NCBI GenBank assembly: GCA_018240785.1
Contig: JAFEFC010000041.1
Location: 1 to 64,000 of the forward strand
Origin: Pseudomonadota bacterium
Lineage (GTDB): Bacteria; Pseudomonadota; Gammaproteobacteria; Burkholderiales; Rhodocyclaceae
Length of the DNA: 64,000 nt
Direction of reading: 5' to 3'
Shown: one piece after another, positions 33,215 through 43,216 of the stretch
Position numbering within the stretch: position 1 is the first letter of the stretch
Layout: each line of letters opens with the position of its first letter
Translations under genes and position numbers: made by a program
The notes under the pieces: model-generated
Database searches by the model: none
Told to the model about the DNA's origin: nothing
Seen by the model: the letters and a program-made list of their open reading frames with translations, nothing else

Positions 33215-35218
33215 ATGTTCGACAAGATCCTGATCGCAAACCGTGGGGAGATTGCGTGCCGCGTCATCAAGACGGCGCGCCGCATGGGCATCAAGACGGT
33301 GGCGGTGTATTCCGAAGCCGATGCCAACGCCCGCCACGTGCGCCTGGCCGACGAGGCGGTGCTGATCGGCCCGGCGGCGGCGCGCGAAAGCTACCTGGTG
33401 GTCGACAAGATCATCGCCGCGGCCAAGGCGACCGGCGCGCAGGCCATCCATCCCGGCTACGGCTTCCTGTCCGAGAACGAGGACTTCTGCCACGCCTGCG
33501 AGCGCGAAGGCATCGTCTTCATCGGCCCGCCGGTGGCAGCCATTCGCGCCATGGGCTCGAAGTCCGAAGCCAAGAAGCTGATGGAAGCGGCCAGGGTGCC
33601 GCTGACCCCCGGCTACCACGGCGACAACCAGGAACCCGGATATCTGCACCAGCAGGCCGACGCCATCGGCTACCCGGTGCTGATCAAGGCCGCGGCCGGC
33701 GGTGGCGGCAAGGGCATGCGCCTGGTGGAAAGATCCGAGGACTTCATCGACCTGCTCGCCTCGTGCAAGCGCGAGGCGATCTCCAGCTTCGGCGACGACC
33801 ATGTGCTGGTCGAGAAGTACATCACCCGCCCGCGTCACATCGAGATCCAGGTGTTCGGCGACAGCCACGGCAACGTGGTCTATCTGTTCGAGCGCGACTG
33901 CTCGGTGCAGCGCCGCCACCAGAAGGTGCTGGAAGAAGCGCCCGCGCCCGGTATGACGCCCGAGCGCCGCGCGGCGATGGGCAAGGCGGCGGTCGAGGCG
34001 GCGAAGGCGGTGGGCTACGTCGGCGCCGGCACGGTGGAATTCATCGCCAACCAGGACGGCTCGTTCTACTTCATGGAGATGAACACCCGCCTGCAGGTCG
34101 AGCACCCGGTCACCGAGATGATCACCGGGCTGGATCTGGTGGAATGGCAGTTGCGCGTCGCCTCCGGCGAGAAGCTGCCGCTGGCGCAGGAGCAGTTGCA
34201 GATCCGCGGCCATGCGCTGGAAGCGCGCATCTACGCCGAAGACCCGGCCAAGGGCTTCCTGCCCTCCACCGGCAGGCTGGTGCATCTGGCGCCGCCGGCT
34301 GAAGGGCTGCATGTGCGCGTCGACACCGGTGTCGAGGAAGGCGACGAGATCAGCCCGCACTACGACCCGATGATCGCCAAGCTCATCGTCTGGGACATCA
34401 ACCGCGACCGCGCGCTGGCGCGCATGCTGCAGGCGCTGGCCGACTACCGGGTGGTGGGCGTGGCCAACAACATCGAGTTCCTGTCGCGCCTGACCGCCTG
34501 CCCGGCCTTCGCCAACGCAGACCTCGATACCGGCCTGATCGAGCGCGAGAAGGCCTATCTGTTTCCCGAAGGCGAGACCGTGCCGGAGGACGTGTGGCTG
34601 GTGGCCGCGCTCGCCGAGCTGGTCCGCGAAGGCCAGCGTGCGCAGGAGGCCGCGCGCAGCCACCGCGATCCGCTGTCGCCGTGGCATGCGCGCGACGGCT
34701 GGCGGCTGAACGCCTGCGCGCGGCGCGAACTGGTGTTCCGCCTGGGTGACGTGCAACAGGCGGTGGCGGTGGTTTATCGTCCGGACGGCTACCGGCTGAC
34801 GGTGGGCGCGCGCAGCGTGCTCGCGCGCGGCGAACTGAATCCGCGCGGCCTGCTGCGCGTCGAGCTCGACGGCCTGCGCATGGATACGACGGTGATCGTC
34901 GCCGCCGAAAAACGCCATGTCTTCCTGCAGGGGCGCACCTGGCCGCTGACCCGCGTCGATCCGCTGCTGCACACCGGCGAAGGCGCCGGCGCGGAAGGTG
35001 GCCTGCTGGCGCCGATGCCGGGCAAGGTCATCGCCCTGGTGGCGGCCGAGGGCGCGAAAGTGGAGAAGGGCGCGCCGCTGCTGATCCTGGAGGCGATGAA
35101 GATGGAGCACACCATCACCGCCCCGGCCGCCGGCACGGTGAAGGCCTTCCGCTTCGCCGTGGGCGACCAGGTGGGCGATGGTGCGGAGCTGGTCGAGTTC
35201 GAGGCCGCGGCCGTCTGA
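33215..35218 (+). CDS. liuD: Methylcrotonyl-CoA carboxylase alpha (biotin-carrying) subunit
   Basis: 667 residues. Domains in order: biotin carboxylase N-terminal (MFDKILIANRGEIACRVIKT), the ATP-grasp core with AAAGGGGKGMRLV (about 163-175) and EMNTRLQVEHPVTE, the biotin carboxylase C-domain, a beta-barrel linker, and a C-terminal biotinyl domain with LEAMKMEHT (biotinyl Lys at about residue 629). It uses ATP and bicarbonate to carboxylate its own biotin, then passes CO2 to LiuB. A biotin ligase is not in the window. Confidence 0.96.
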   Translation: MFDKILIANRGEIACRVIKTARRMGIKTVAVYSEADANARHVRLADEAVLIGPAAARESYLVVDKIIAAAKATGAQAIHPGYGFLSENEDFCHACEREGIVFIGPPVAAIRAMGSKSEAKKLMEAARVPLTPGYHGDNQEPGYLHQQADAIGYPVLIKAAAGGGGKGMRLVERSEDFIDLLASCKREAISSFGDDHVLVEKYITRPRHIEIQVFGDSHGNVVYLFERDCSVQRRHQKVLEEAPAPGMTPERRAAMGKAAVEAAKAVGYVGAGTVEFIANQDGSFYFMEMNTRLQVEHPVTEMITGLDLVEWQLRVASGEKLPLAQEQLQIRGHALEARIYAEDPAKGFLPSTGRLVHLAPPAEGLHVRVDTGVEEGDEISPHYDPMIAKLIVWDINRDRALARMLQALADYRVVGVANNIEFLSRLTACPAFANADLDTGLIEREKAYLFPEGETVPEDVWLVAALAELVREGQRAQEAARSHRDPLSPWHARDGWRLNACARRELVFRLGDVQQAVAVVYRPDGYRLTVGARSVLARGELNPRGLLRVELDGLRMDTTVIVAAEKRHVFLQGRTWPLTRVDPLLHTGEGAGAEGGLLAPMPGKVIALVAAEGAKVEKGAPLLILEAMKMEHTITAPAAGTVKAFRFAVGDQVGDGAELVEFEAAAV

Positions 35219-35248
35219 ACGGGCGGTCTAGCGCGACCGGCGCATGGC

Positions 35249-35319
35249 ATCGCGGTCAAGCCCGCTCCTACAGAGGGCATCGGAGCGGGTTCTTCTGTAG
35301 GAGCGGGCTTGACCGCGAT
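35249..35319. repeat. Repeat family B, inverted pair (BIME-like) between liuD and acyl-CoA synthetase
   Basis: Two 24-bp arms (35249-35272 and 35296-35319) are exactly complementary around a 23-base loop. The right arm begins TGTAGGAGCGGGCTTGACCG. The unit resembles the REP sequences built on GTAGGAGCGGGCTT that are known from several proteobacteria. A second, less perfect pair lies at 37091-37158. Confidence 0.85.
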
Positions 35320-35392
35320 ACGGCGCAAGGCGCCGTGGGTCGGTTGCCGCAGACCGGACCAGACGAATGATGAAGAGGAGAGACACGACACA

Positions 35393-37081
35393 ATGAGCAA
35401 CCTGAGCTACGTGCACGGTGCATCCGACAAGCAACTGATCGGCCAGACCATCGGCCGCTTCTTCGACGAGGCCTGCGCGCGCCACGCCGAGCGCGACGCG
35501 CTGGTGGTGCGCCATCAGGGCGTGCGCCTCACCTATGCCGCGTTGAAGCAGAAGGTGGATGCGCTGGCCTGCGGCCTGATGCGCCTGGGCCTCGAGGCGG
35601 GCGAGCGCGTCGGCATCTGGTCGCAGAACAATGCCGAATGGGCGGTGACCCAGTTCGCCACCGCAAAGGCGGGCCTGGTGCTGGTCAACATCAACCCGGC
35701 CTACCGCCGTTCCGAGCTCGAGTACGCGCTGAACAAGGTGGGCTGCCGCGCGCTGATCCTGTCGCCGGCCTTCAAGACCAGCAATTACCTCGAGATGGTT
35801 GCCGATCTCGCGCCCGAGCTCGGCCACTGCGAGCCCGGCCTGCTGCGCAGCCACCAGTTGCCGACGCTGGAACTCGTCATCCGCATGGGCGCCGAGCGCA
35901 GCCCCGGCATGCTCAACTTCGACGACCTGCTGGCGGCGCCGACGCGCGAGGAACTCACCGCGCTGGCGCTGCGCGGCGAGAAGCTGCAGTTCGACGAGCC
36001 GATCAACATCCAGTTCACCTCGGGCACCACCGGCCACCCCAAGGGCGCCACGCTGTCGCACCACAACATCCTCAACAACGGCCACTTCGTCGGCGAGGCG
36101 ATCCGCCTGGTGCCGGGCGACCGGCTGTGCATCCCGGTGCCGCTCTACCACTGCTTCGGCATGGTGATGGGCAACCTTGGCTGCCTGACCCATGGCGCGA
36201 CCATGGTGTACCCGGGCGAAGCCTTCGAGCCGCTGGCGGTGCTGGAAGCGGTGGCGGCGGAGAAATGCACCGGCCTGTACGGCGTGCCGACGATGTTCAT
36301 CGCTGCGCTCGACCATCCGCGCTTCGCCGAGTTCGACATCGCCAGCCTGCGCACCGGCATCATGGCCGGCAGCCCGTGCCCGATCGAGGTCATGAAGCAC
36401 GTGATCGAGCGCATGAACATGCGCGAGGTGACCATCGCCTACGGCATGACCGAGACTTCGCCGGTGAGCTTCCAGAGCGGCACCGACGACCCCATCGACC
36501 GTCGCGTGTCCACCGTGGGCCGCATCCAGCCGCACCTGGAAGTGAAGATCGTCGATAACGACGGCCGCATCGTGCCGCGCGGCATGCCCGGCGAGCTGTG
36601 CACCCGCGGCTACTCGGTGATGCTCGGCTACTGGGGCGATGAGGCCAAGACGAAGGAAGCGATCGACGCGGGTGGCTGGATGCACACCGGCGATCTCGCG
36701 GTGATCGACGACGAGGGTTACTGCAACATCGTCGGCCGCATCAAGGACATGGTGATCCGCGGCGGCGAGAACATCTACCCGCGCGAGATCGAGGAGTTCC
36801 TCTACTCGCACCCGAAGATCCTCGACGTGCAGGTGGTCGGCGTGCCCGACGAGAAGTATGGCGAGGAGCTGTGCGCCTGGATCATCCTGCGCGAGGAAGG
36901 CTCGCTCACCGAAGCCGACGTGCGCGCCTTCTGCCAGGGCCAGATCGCCCACTACAAGATCCCGCGCCACATCCGCTTCGTCGACAGCTTCCCGATGACG
37001 GTGACGGGCAAGATCCAGAAATTCATGATCCGCGAGAAGATGAAGCAGGAACTGGGGCTGGACGAGGCGAAGACGGCCTGA
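35393..37081 (+). CDS. Acyl-CoA synthetase (AMP-binding), liu-cluster associated
   Basis: 562 residues from the ATG at 35393 with AGAGGAGAG upstream. The adenylation signatures are [18 protein letters not shown] (P-loop, around residue 207), [27 protein letters not shown] and the C-terminal TVTGKIQKF with the catalytic Lys. It is of the medium-chain FadD/ACSF2 type. It forms acyl-CoA from a free acid and ATP. Its place between liuD and liuE suggests activation of isovalerate or a similar short branched acid, but this is inference. Confidence 0.9.
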   Translation: MSNLSYVHGASDKQLIGQTIGRFFDEACARHAERDALVVRHQGVRLTYAALKQKVDALACGLMRLGLEAGERVGIWSQNNAEWAVTQFATAKAGLVLVNINPAYRRSELEYALNKVGCRALILSPAFKTSNYLEMVADLAPELGHCEPGLLRSHQLPTLELVIRMGAERSPGMLNFDDLLAAPTREELTALALRGEKLQFDEPINIQFTSGTTGHPKGATLSHHNILNNGHFVGEAIRLVPGDRLCIPVPLYHCFGMVMGNLGCLTHGATMVYPGEAFEPLAVLEAVAAEKCTGLYGVPTMFIAALDHPRFAEFDIASLRTGIMAGSPCPIEVMKHVIERMNMREVTIAYGMTETSPVSFQSGTDDPIDRRVSTVGRIQPHLEVKIVDNDGRIVPRGMPGELCTRGYSVMLGYWGDEAKTKEAIDAGGWMHTGDLAVIDDEGYCNIVGRIKDMVIRGGENIYPREIEEFLYSHPKILDVQVVGVPDEKYGEELCAWIILREEGSLTEADVRAFCQGQIAHYKIPRHIRFVDSFPMTVTGKIQKFMIREKMKQELGLDEAKTA

Positions 37082-37090
37082 AGCCCAGCG

Positions 37091-37158
37091 TGTAGGAGCG
37101 GCCTCGACCGCGGTCGCGTCTCGATTACGGCGGTGATCGCGGTCAAGCCCGCTCCTAC
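37091..37158. repeat. Repeat family B, second inverted pair before liuE
   Basis: The left arm (37091-37112, TGTAGGAGCGGCCTCGACCG...) and right arm (37135-37158, GATCGCGGTCAAGCCCGCTC...) are inverted copies of the family B unit with a few mismatches. The pair begins 10 bp after the synthetase stop and ends 28 bp before liuE. Confidence 0.8.
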
Positions 37159-37185
37159 GGAACGACAACCAACGGAACACCTTCC

Positions 37186-38124
37186 ATGACCACATCCACA
37201 CTGCCTTCCTCGGTGCGCATCGTCGAGGTCGGCCCGCGCGACGGCCTGCAGAACGAGAAGCAGGTGGTGCCGGCCGACGTCAAGGTCGAGCTGATCCGTC
37301 GCCTCGCCGACGCCGGGCTGAAGACCATCGAGGCGACGTCCTTCGTGTCGCCGAAATGGGTGCCGCAGATGGGCGACAACACCGAGGTGCTGACCCGCGT
37401 GCTGACGCAGCCGGCGCCCGGCGTCGCCTATCCGGTGCTGACGCCCAACCTGAAGGGCTTCGAGGCCGCGCTGGCAGCCGGCGCCAAGGAAGTGGCGGTG
37501 TTCGGCGCCGCCTCCGAGTCCTTCAGCCAGAAGAACATCAACTGTTCCATCGCCGAGTCGCTCGCGCGCTTCCGTCCGGTCACCGAGGCGGCGCGCGCGG
37601 CCGGCGTCAGGGTTCGCGGCTACATCTCGTGCGTCGTCGGTTGCCCCTACGAAGGCGCGGTGGCGCCGCACAAGGTGGCCGAGGTCGCGGCCACGCTGAT
37701 GGAGATGGGCTGCTACGAGATCTCGTTGGGAGACACCATCGGCAGCGGCAACCCGGCCAGCGTGCGCCGCATGCTGGAAACGGTGGCGCGGAGCGTTCCG
37801 GTCGAGAAGCTCGCCGGCCACTATCACGACACCTACGGCATGGCAGCAGCCAACGTCGCCGCGTCGCTGGAAATGGGCGTGGCGGTGTTCGACGCCTCGG
37901 TCGGCGGCCTCGGCGGCTGCCCCTATGCGGCGGGCGCGTCCGGCAACGTCGCCACCGAGGATCTGGTGTGGCTGCTGCACGGCATGGGCATCGCCACCGG
38001 CATCGACCTCGACCGCCTGGTCGACACCGCCGCCTGGATCAGCGCCCAGCTCGGTCGCGAGCCCGCCTCGCGCGTCGCGCGCGCAGTGCTGGCCAAGCGT
38101 GCGCAGGCGAGGAGCGCGAACTGA
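37186..38124 (+). CDS. liuE: Hydroxymethylglutaryl-CoA lyase
   Basis: 312 residues, a TIM barrel of the HMG-CoA lyase family. [16 protein letters not shown] holds the Arg-Asp catalytic pair. [10 protein letters not shown] gives the metal-binding His residues, and [15 protein letters not shown] holds the flexible-loop catalytic Cys. It cleaves HMG-CoA to acetyl-CoA and acetoacetate, the last step of leucine breakdown. It completes the liuABCDE set in the order A, B, C, DUF4126, D, synthetase, E. Confidence 0.95.
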   Translation: MTTSTLPSSVRIVEVGPRDGLQNEKQVVPADVKVELIRRLADAGLKTIEATSFVSPKWVPQMGDNTEVLTRVLTQPAPGVAYPVLTPNLKGFEAALAAGAKEVAVFGAASESFSQKNINCSIAESLARFRPVTEAARAAGVRVRGYISCVVGCPYEGAVAPHKVAEVAATLMEMGCYEISLGDTIGSGNPASVRRMLETVARSVPVEKLAGHYHDTYGMAAANVAASLEMGVAVFDASVGGLGGCPYAAGASGNVATEDLVWLLHGMGIATGIDLDRLVDTAAWISAQLGREPASRVARAVLAKRAQARSAN

Positions 38125-38158
38125 TTAGAATGAGGGCTTCCCTCCAAGAGCCGCAGCA

Positions 38159-38365
38159 ATGAGCGTTCCTTCCCCCTGCATCAACATCTGCCGCATGAGC
38201 GCGGAAACCGGCCTGTGCGAGGGCTGCCAGCGCACGATCGACGAGATCGCGCGCTGGGGGCGCAGCACCGACGTGGAGAAACGCGCCATCCTCGACATCG
38301 TCGCGCGGCGGCGTGAGCAGCTCGGGCTGCAACCGCTTGCAGTCGCAGCAGGAGGGGCGTCGTGA
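38159..38365 (+). CDS. DUF1289 small Cys-rich protein
   Basis: 68 residues. The pattern PCINICRMSAETGLCEGCQR followed by TIDEIARWG is the DUF1289 signature, with four Cys that may bind zinc or an Fe-S cluster. The C-terminal part is helical and charged. It follows liuE by 34 bp. Function unknown. It overlaps the next small gene by four bases (GTGA). Confidence 0.85.
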   Translation: MSVPSPCINICRMSAETGLCEGCQRTIDEIARWGRSTDVEKRAILDIVARRREQLGLQPLAVAAGGAS

Positions 38366-38553
38366 GCGGCGACGCGCTGTGCGTGGGTGTGTGCATGATC
38401 GACTGGGATTCGGGCGTGTGCTTGGGCTGCGGGCGCACCGCCGACGAGATCAACGGCGTGCCGACTCCGCCCCCGGCCGATGAGCCGAATGCGGCGGTAG
38501 CCGCGCCGTTGCCGCCCAATGTCGCGGCGCAGGTCGGCGAGGGCAGCGATTGA
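38362..38553 (+). CDS. Second DUF1289-like mini-protein
   Basis: 63 residues from a GTG at 38362, with AGGAGG 12 bases upstream. It repeats the Cys pattern of its neighbour: CVGVCMIDWDSGVCLGCGRT followed by ADEINGV. The C-terminal half is a disordered Pro/Ala tail. It is probably a diverged tandem duplicate. Its stop overlaps the next gene in a TTGA arrangement. Confidence 0.75.
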   Translation: MSGDALCVGVCMIDWDSGVCLGCGRTADEINGVPTPPPADEPNAAVAAPLPPNVAAQVGEGSD

Positions 38554-39533
38554 GCGCCGCGCTGCGCTTCCCGCCCGAACTGCAGGTGTTCGAGCGCGGC
38601 TGGCTGTCGGCGAACAACATCCTGCTGTTCGACGGCGGCGAGGCCACGCTGATCGACAGCGGCTACGTCAGCCACGTGCCGCAGACGCTGGCGCTGCTGC
38701 GCAATGCGCTCGATGGGCGAAGCCTGACGCGCCTGATCAACACCCATTCCCACTCCGACCACATCGGCGGCAACGCCGCGGTGCAGCGCGAGTTCGGCTG
38801 CTCCATCCACGTGCCGGCGGGCATGTCCGACGCGGTCGCGAACTGGGACGAAGCCGCGCTGCTGCTGACCACCGCGGCCCAGTCGGGCGAGCGCTTCGCC
38901 GCCGACGGCACGCTGTCGGCAGGCGATCGCTTCGTCGCAGGCGGCCTGCAATGGCAGGCGATCGCGGTGCCGGGCCACGACATGGACGCGCTCGCCTATT
39001 ACAACCCGGAGCGCCGCATCCTGATCTCGGGCGACGCACTGTGGCACGACGGCTTCGGCATCCTGTTCGCCGACGTGCTGGGCACCGGCGACGGGCTGGG
39101 CGCGGCGCGGCGCACGCTGGAGGCGATCGGCCGCCTCGCCGTAGATGCGGTGATCCCCGGCCACGGCGCTCCGTTCTCGGATGTCGACGCCGCGCTCGAG
39201 CGCGCCTTCGCCCGGCTGCGCGCCTTCGAGGACGACGGCGCGCGCATGGCGCGCAACGCGATCCGCGCCTGCATGACCTTCCATCTGCTCGATGCGCGGC
39301 GCATCGGCCTCGACGAACTGCCGCGGCACCTGGCCGAGACGCCGCTGTACCGCGAGTCGAACGCGCGCTTCCTCGGCCTGGCACCGGACGCCCTTGCTGG
39401 CTGGCTGGTGGGGGAGCTCGAACGCGCGGGCGTGGCGCACCGCGAGCAGGGCGATCTGGTGGCGTCCGCGCCGCGCCCGGTGACGACGGCCGTGCCATCG
39501 CCTGTTCGCCCTGCCGCGGGGGGCGCATGCTGA
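38550..39533 (+). CDS. MBL-fold metallo-hydrolase
   Basis: 327 residues from a TTG at 38550 overlapping the preceding stop. No better start with a ribosome site lies further in before the conserved FERGWLSANNILLFDGG. The zinc motif is THSHSDHIGG (about residues 67-76), with further ligands at PGHDMD, SGDALW and PGHGAPF. A helical C-terminal domain of about 90 residues follows. It probably hydrolyses a thioester or lactone. Tight coupling to the DUF1289 genes may point to a shared task, but none is known. Confidence 0.8.
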   Translation: MSAALRFPPELQVFERGWLSANNILLFDGGEATLIDSGYVSHVPQTLALLRNALDGRSLTRLINTHSHSDHIGGNAAVQREFGCSIHVPAGMSDAVANWDEAALLLTTAAQSGERFAADGTLSAGDRFVAGGLQWQAIAVPGHDMDALAYYNPERRILISGDALWHDGFGILFADVLGTGDGLGAARRTLEAIGRLAVDAVIPGHGAPFSDVDAALERAFARLRAFEDDGARMARNAIRACMTFHLLDARRIGLDELPRHLAETPLYRESNARFLGLAPDALAGWLVGELERAGVAHREQGDLVASAPRPVTTAVPSPVRPAAGGAC

Positions 39534-39649
39534 GCGCGGCGCAGCGCGCCGTCGGCTGGTTTTCCGGATTCGTGCGCCCGCATTGCGCGGCGCACTTTTG
39601 AGGCGAGGCGGTTCGCCGCCCGCACTTGCTTGCAACTGGGGAGATGCAA

Positions 39650-41347
39650 ATGTCCGAAATCACCGAATTCCTCGCCGCGCGCGATTTCCTGCTGCAGCAC
39701 CGCAGCGATTACGCCGCAGCCTACGCCGGCTTCAAGTGGCCGAAGCTCGAGCATTTCAACTGGGCGCTGGACTACTTCGACGCGATGGCGCGCAACAACG
39801 ACGCGCCCGCCCTGTGGCTGGTGGAGCAGGACGGCAGCGATGCGCGGCTGTCGTTCGCCGAGCTGTCGGTGCGCTCCAGCCAGGTTGCCAACTGGCTGCG
39901 CGAGCAGGGCGTGCAGCGCGGCGATCGCATCCTGATCATGCTGGGCAACGAGGTGCCGCTGTGGGAAACGATGCTGGCCGCCTTCAAGCTCGGCGCGGTG
40001 GTGATCCCCGCGACCACGCTGCTGTCGCGCGATGACCTGGTCGACCGGGTGGAGCGCGGGCAGGTCCGCTTCGCCGTGATCGGCCAGGCCCACGTCAGCA
40101 AGTTCGACGACGTGCCCGGTGATTTCGTCCGCATCTGCGTCGGCGCCGACCTGCCGGGCTGGAAGCGCTTCGAGGACACCCGCGGCGCCTCGGCGGATTT
40201 CATGCCGCAGGGCGTCACCCGCGCCGACGACCCGCTGCTGCTGTATTTCACCTCGGGCACCACCTCCAAGCCCAAGCTGGTGCTGCACACCCACCAGTCC
40301 TACCCGGTGGGGCACCTGTCGACGATGTACTGGATCGGCCTCAAGCCCGGCGACCGCCACATGAACATCTCCTCGCCGGGATGGGCCAAGCATGCCTGGA
40401 GCTGCTTCTTCGCGCCGTGGAACGCGGGCGCCTGCGTCTTCCTGTACAACTACAGCCGCTTCGACGCCAAGGCGCTGCTGGAGGTGCTGATCAAGTACCA
40501 GGTCAACACGCTGTGTGCGCCGCCCACCGTGTGGCGCATGCTGATCCAGCAGGACCTCGCCGCGGTGAAGACGAACCTTCGCGAACTCATCGGCGCCGGC
40601 GAACCGCTCAATGCCGAAGTCATCGAGCAGGTGAAAAGGGCCTGGGGCATCACCATCCGCGACGGCTTCGGCCAGACCGAGACCACCGCGCAGGTGGGCA
40701 ACACCCCTGGCCAGGTGCTCAAGCCGGGCTCGATGGGGCGTCCGCTGCCGGGTTATCGCCTCGCGATGCTCGACGCCGAAGGGCGTGAGGCGACGGAAGG
40801 CGAGATCTCGCTGGTGCTCGGCGCCGACCGTCCGATCGGCCTGATGCGCGGCTATGCCGGCGACGAGGCCAAGACGGCCGAAGTCATGCGCGACGGCTAT
40901 TACCGCACCGGCGACGTCGCGTCGATCGACGAGGATGGCTACATCACCTATGTCGGCCGCGCCGACGACGTGTTCAAGGCGTCCGACTACCGCATCAGCC
41001 CCTTCGAGCTCGAGAGCGTGCTGATCGAGCATCCGGCGGTGGCGGAGGCCGCGGTGGTGCCCAGCCCGGATCCGGTGCGCCTCGCCGTGCCCAAGGCCTT
41101 CGTCATCCTCGCGCCTGGCTTCGAGCCGAGCCGGGAACTGGCGCGCGACATCTTCGCCTTCACGCGTGGCCGTCTGGCGCCGTTCAAGCGCATCCGCCGG
41201 CTGTCGTTCGCCGATCTGCCCAAGACGATCTCGGGCAAGATCCGCCGCGTCGAGCTGCGCAAGGCCGAAGAGGCGCGGGAGAGCACGGCGCGCGGCGAGC
41301 TGGAGTTCTTCGAGGACGACTTCCCCGAGCTCGGCGCGAAGTCCTGA
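39650..41347 (+). CDS. Acyl-CoA synthetase (AMP-binding, MACS-like)
   Basis: 565 residues from the ATG at 39650, six bases after GGGAG; an ATG two codons earlier is possible. The adenylation motifs are [20 protein letters not shown] (about 204-223), [26 protein letters not shown] and [14 protein letters not shown] with the catalytic Lys. The [20 protein letters not shown] stretch is characteristic of medium-chain and aromatic acyl-CoA synthetases. It activates a carboxylic acid to its CoA ester. The substrate is unknown. It is the last gene of the plus-strand acyl-CoA block. Confidence 0.9.
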   Translation: MSEITEFLAARDFLLQHRSDYAAAYAGFKWPKLEHFNWALDYFDAMARNNDAPALWLVEQDGSDARLSFAELSVRSSQVANWLREQGVQRGDRILIMLGNEVPLWETMLAAFKLGAVVIPATTLLSRDDLVDRVERGQVRFAVIGQAHVSKFDDVPGDFVRICVGADLPGWKRFEDTRGASADFMPQGVTRADDPLLLYFTSGTTSKPKLVLHTHQSYPVGHLSTMYWIGLKPGDRHMNISSPGWAKHAWSCFFAPWNAGACVFLYNYSRFDAKALLEVLIKYQVNTLCAPPTVWRMLIQQDLAAVKTNLRELIGAGEPLNAEVIEQVKRAWGITIRDGFGQTETTAQVGNTPGQVLKPGSMGRPLPGYRLAMLDAEGREATEGEISLVLGADRPIGLMRGYAGDEAKTAEVMRDGYYRTGDVASIDEDGYITYVGRADDVFKASDYRISPFELESVLIEHPAVAEAAVVPSPDPVRLAVPKAFVILAPGFEPSRELARDIFAFTRGRLAPFKRIRRLSFADLPKTISGKIRRVELRKAEEARESTARGELEFFEDDFPELGAKS

Positions 41348-41424
41348 GCGGTCGGGCGCAGCGGCGTCCGGCGCCGCTGCGCTATAGTGGGGGCCGCTTC
41401 TTGGCTTCCATCGACCGTAGGAAC

Positions 41425-42297
41425 ATGCAGATCGTACTCATCAGTGGCCTTTCGGGGTCGGGCAAGAGCATCGCGCTCAACGTGCTGGAGGACTCCGGCT
41501 ACTACGTTGTCGACAACCTGCCGGCGACGCTGCTGCCGCAACTGGTGACGCACCTGCGCAGCGTGGGCTATGCCCGCGTCGCGGTGGCGGTGGATGTGCG
41601 TTCCGGCGTCAGCATCGCGGCGCTGCCGGCGCAGGTCAAGTCGCTGCGTGACATCGTCGACGACCTGCGCTTCATCTTTCTGGAGGCGCGCGACGATGCC
41701 TTGATCGCGCGCTTTTCCGAGACGCGCCGCCGCCATCCGCTGGCGGAAGAGGGCGTGTCGCTGGACGAGGCGATCCGGCGCGAGCGCGATGCGCTGGCCG
41801 AGATCGCCGAACTCGGCCACCGCATCGATACCAGCGACCTGCATCCGAACACGCTGCGTGCCTGGGTGAAGGATTTCATCCATGTGGAGGCGAGCGAGGG
41901 GCTGACGCTGATGTTCCAGTCCTTCGGCTTCAAGTACGGCATCCCGCTCGACGCCGACCTGGTGTTCGACGTGCGCTGCCTGCCCAACCCCCATTACGAC
42001 CTCAACCTTCGGCCGCTCACCGGCAGGGACCAGCCGGTCATCGACTTCCTCCGGCGCATCCCGGAAGTGGGGCGCATGGCCGAGGACATCCGCCACTTCG
42101 TCGCGAACTGGCTGCCGGCCTATGTGCGCGACAACCGCAGTTACCTGACGGTGGCCATCGGCTGCACTGGCGGCCAGCATCGCTCGGTTTACATCGCCGA
42201 ATGGCTGGCGGGCAAGTTCGAGGACAAGGTGCGCGTCATCGTGCGCCACCGTTCGGCGGCGCGCCGTGCGGTGGACCAGTCCGCCCCCCGGCAGTGA
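41425..42297 (+). CDS. rapZ: RapZ RNase adapter protein
   Basis: 290 residues from the ATG at 41425, where AGGA lies upstream. A TTG at 41401 also keeps the frame but is less likely. The Walker A loop [11 protein letters not shown] is at residues 5-15. The C-terminal domain has [20 protein letters not shown] and [19 protein letters not shown], typical of RapZ. In enterobacteria it binds glucosamine-6-phosphate and guides RNase E to GlmZ. The usual neighbours ptsN and hprK are not here. A TATAGT at 41383-41388 may be part of its promoter. Confidence 0.93.
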   Translation: MQIVLISGLSGSGKSIALNVLEDSGYYVVDNLPATLLPQLVTHLRSVGYARVAVAVDVRSGVSIAALPAQVKSLRDIVDDLRFIFLEARDDALIARFSETRRRHPLAEEGVSLDEAIRRERDALAEIAELGHRIDTSDLHPNTLRAWVKDFIHVEASEGLTLMFQSFGFKYGIPLDADLVFDVRCLPNPHYDLNLRPLTGRDQPVIDFLRRIPEVGRMAEDIRHFVANWLPAYVRDNRSYLTVAIGCTGGQHRSVYIAEWLAGKFEDKVRVIVRHRSAARRAVDQSAPRQ

Positions 42298-42299
42298 GG

Positions 42300-42683
42300 A
42301 TGACCCTGGGTGCGTGGCTGCACCTGATCCGTCCGGGCGACGTGCTGGTGGCACTGGCCGGACTCGGCGTGTGCGTGCAGGCGGTGCTGCTGCTGTGGCA
42401 GGGCGGTGCGCCCGATGGCGTGGTGGTGCGTGCGGGAGGCAAGGTGTTCGCCGAGCTGGACCTTTCACGCCGACGCATTGTCGAGGTGCCGGGGCCGCTG
42501 GGCCTCACCCGCATCGAGATCGAGCCGGGGCGTGCTCGCGTCGCCGCCGACCCGGGGCCGCGCCAATATTGCGTGCGCCAGGGCTGGCTGAGCCGCGCCG
42601 GCGCGGTGGCGATCTGCGCACCCAACCAGGTCAGCCTGACGCTCACCGGCCGTGGTGCCGATTATGACGCGCTCAACTATTGA
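42300..42683 (+). CDS. NusG domain II-type membrane-anchored protein
   Basis: 127 residues from the ATG at 42300, two bases after the rapZ stop. A single N-terminal transmembrane helix (GDVLVALAGLGVCVQAVLLL) is followed by a small beta domain (VVVRAGGKVFAELDLSRRRI, then IEIEPGRARVAADPGPRQYC and GWLSRAGAVAICAPNQVSLT). This is the NusG_II (PF07009) pattern. The domain usually accompanies Gx transporters, as it does here. It overlaps the next gene by 20 bases. Function unknown; a role near redox or precursor transport is only suggested by context. Confidence 0.78.
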   Translation: MTLGAWLHLIRPGDVLVALAGLGVCVQAVLLLWQGGAPDGVVVRAGGKVFAELDLSRRRIVEVPGPLGLTRIEIEPGRARVAADPGPRQYCVRQGWLSRAGAVAICAPNQVSLTLTGRGADYDALNY

Positions 42684-43209
42684 ACTCGTGCCCACCGCCG
42701 AGGACCATCGCATCGCCCGCCATGCGGCAGCAGCGATCGTGCTGACGGTGGCGGAGGCGGCCATTCCCCTGCCGCTGCCCGGCGTCAAGCCGGGCCTGGC
42801 CAACATCGTCACGTTGATCGTGCTGGCGCGCTGGGGCTGGCGCGAGGCGGTATGGGTGGCGCTGCTGCGCGTGTTCGCAGGCAGCCTGCTCCTGGGGCAG
42901 TTCCTCGCGCCCGGATTCTTCCTCAGCCTGTCGGGGGCAATTGCCAGCCTGGTCGTGCTGGGGCTGGCGGTGCATCTGCCGCGGCGCTGGTTCGGGCCGG
43001 TCAGCCACAGCATCCTGGCGGCGTTCGCGCACATCGGTGCGCAGCTCGTGGTGGCGCGGCTGTGGCTCGTGCCGCATGACGGCGTGTTCTACCTCACCCC
43101 GGTGTTCTCGGCGGCGGCGGTGGTCTTCGGCCTGGTGAACGGCCTGGTGGCAGCGCGCCTGCTCGCCGAGCTGCGCACCGCCACGGCAGGCGGTGCGCAC
43201 GGAGCATGA
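42664..43209 (+). CDS. Gx transporter family membrane protein (heptaprenyl diphosphate synthase component I-like)
   Basis: 181 residues from the ATG at 42664. Five to six hydrophobic helices are visible. The signature AAIPLPLPGVKPGLANIVTL is typical of the Gx/Hpre_diP_synt_I family. The SGAIASLVVLGLAVHLPRRW and SILAAFAHIGAQLVVARLWL segments fit too. Such proteins resemble ECF-type substrate-binding membrane subunits. The NusG_II-Gx pair occurs in other bacteria near ApbE or quinone genes, but neither is visible here. It is the last plus-strand gene before the convergent dienelactone hydrolase. Confidence 0.78.
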   Translation: MTRSTIELVPTAEDHRIARHAAAAIVLTVAEAAIPLPLPGVKPGLANIVTLIVLARWGWREAVWVALLRVFAGSLLLGQFLAPGFFLSLSGAIASLVVLGLAVHLPRRWFGPVSHSILAAFAHIGAQLVVARLWLVPHDGVFYLTPVFSAAAVVFGLVNGLVAARLLAELRTATAGGAHGA

Positions 43210-43216
43210 GCGACGC

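Noticed and set aside
31376..35110. Very long open frame on the minus strand opposite liuC, DUF4126 and liuD
   Set aside because: It is antisense to three well-supported genes, has a His/Arg/Gln-rich composition with no domain, and is the usual shadow frame of GC-rich coding DNA.
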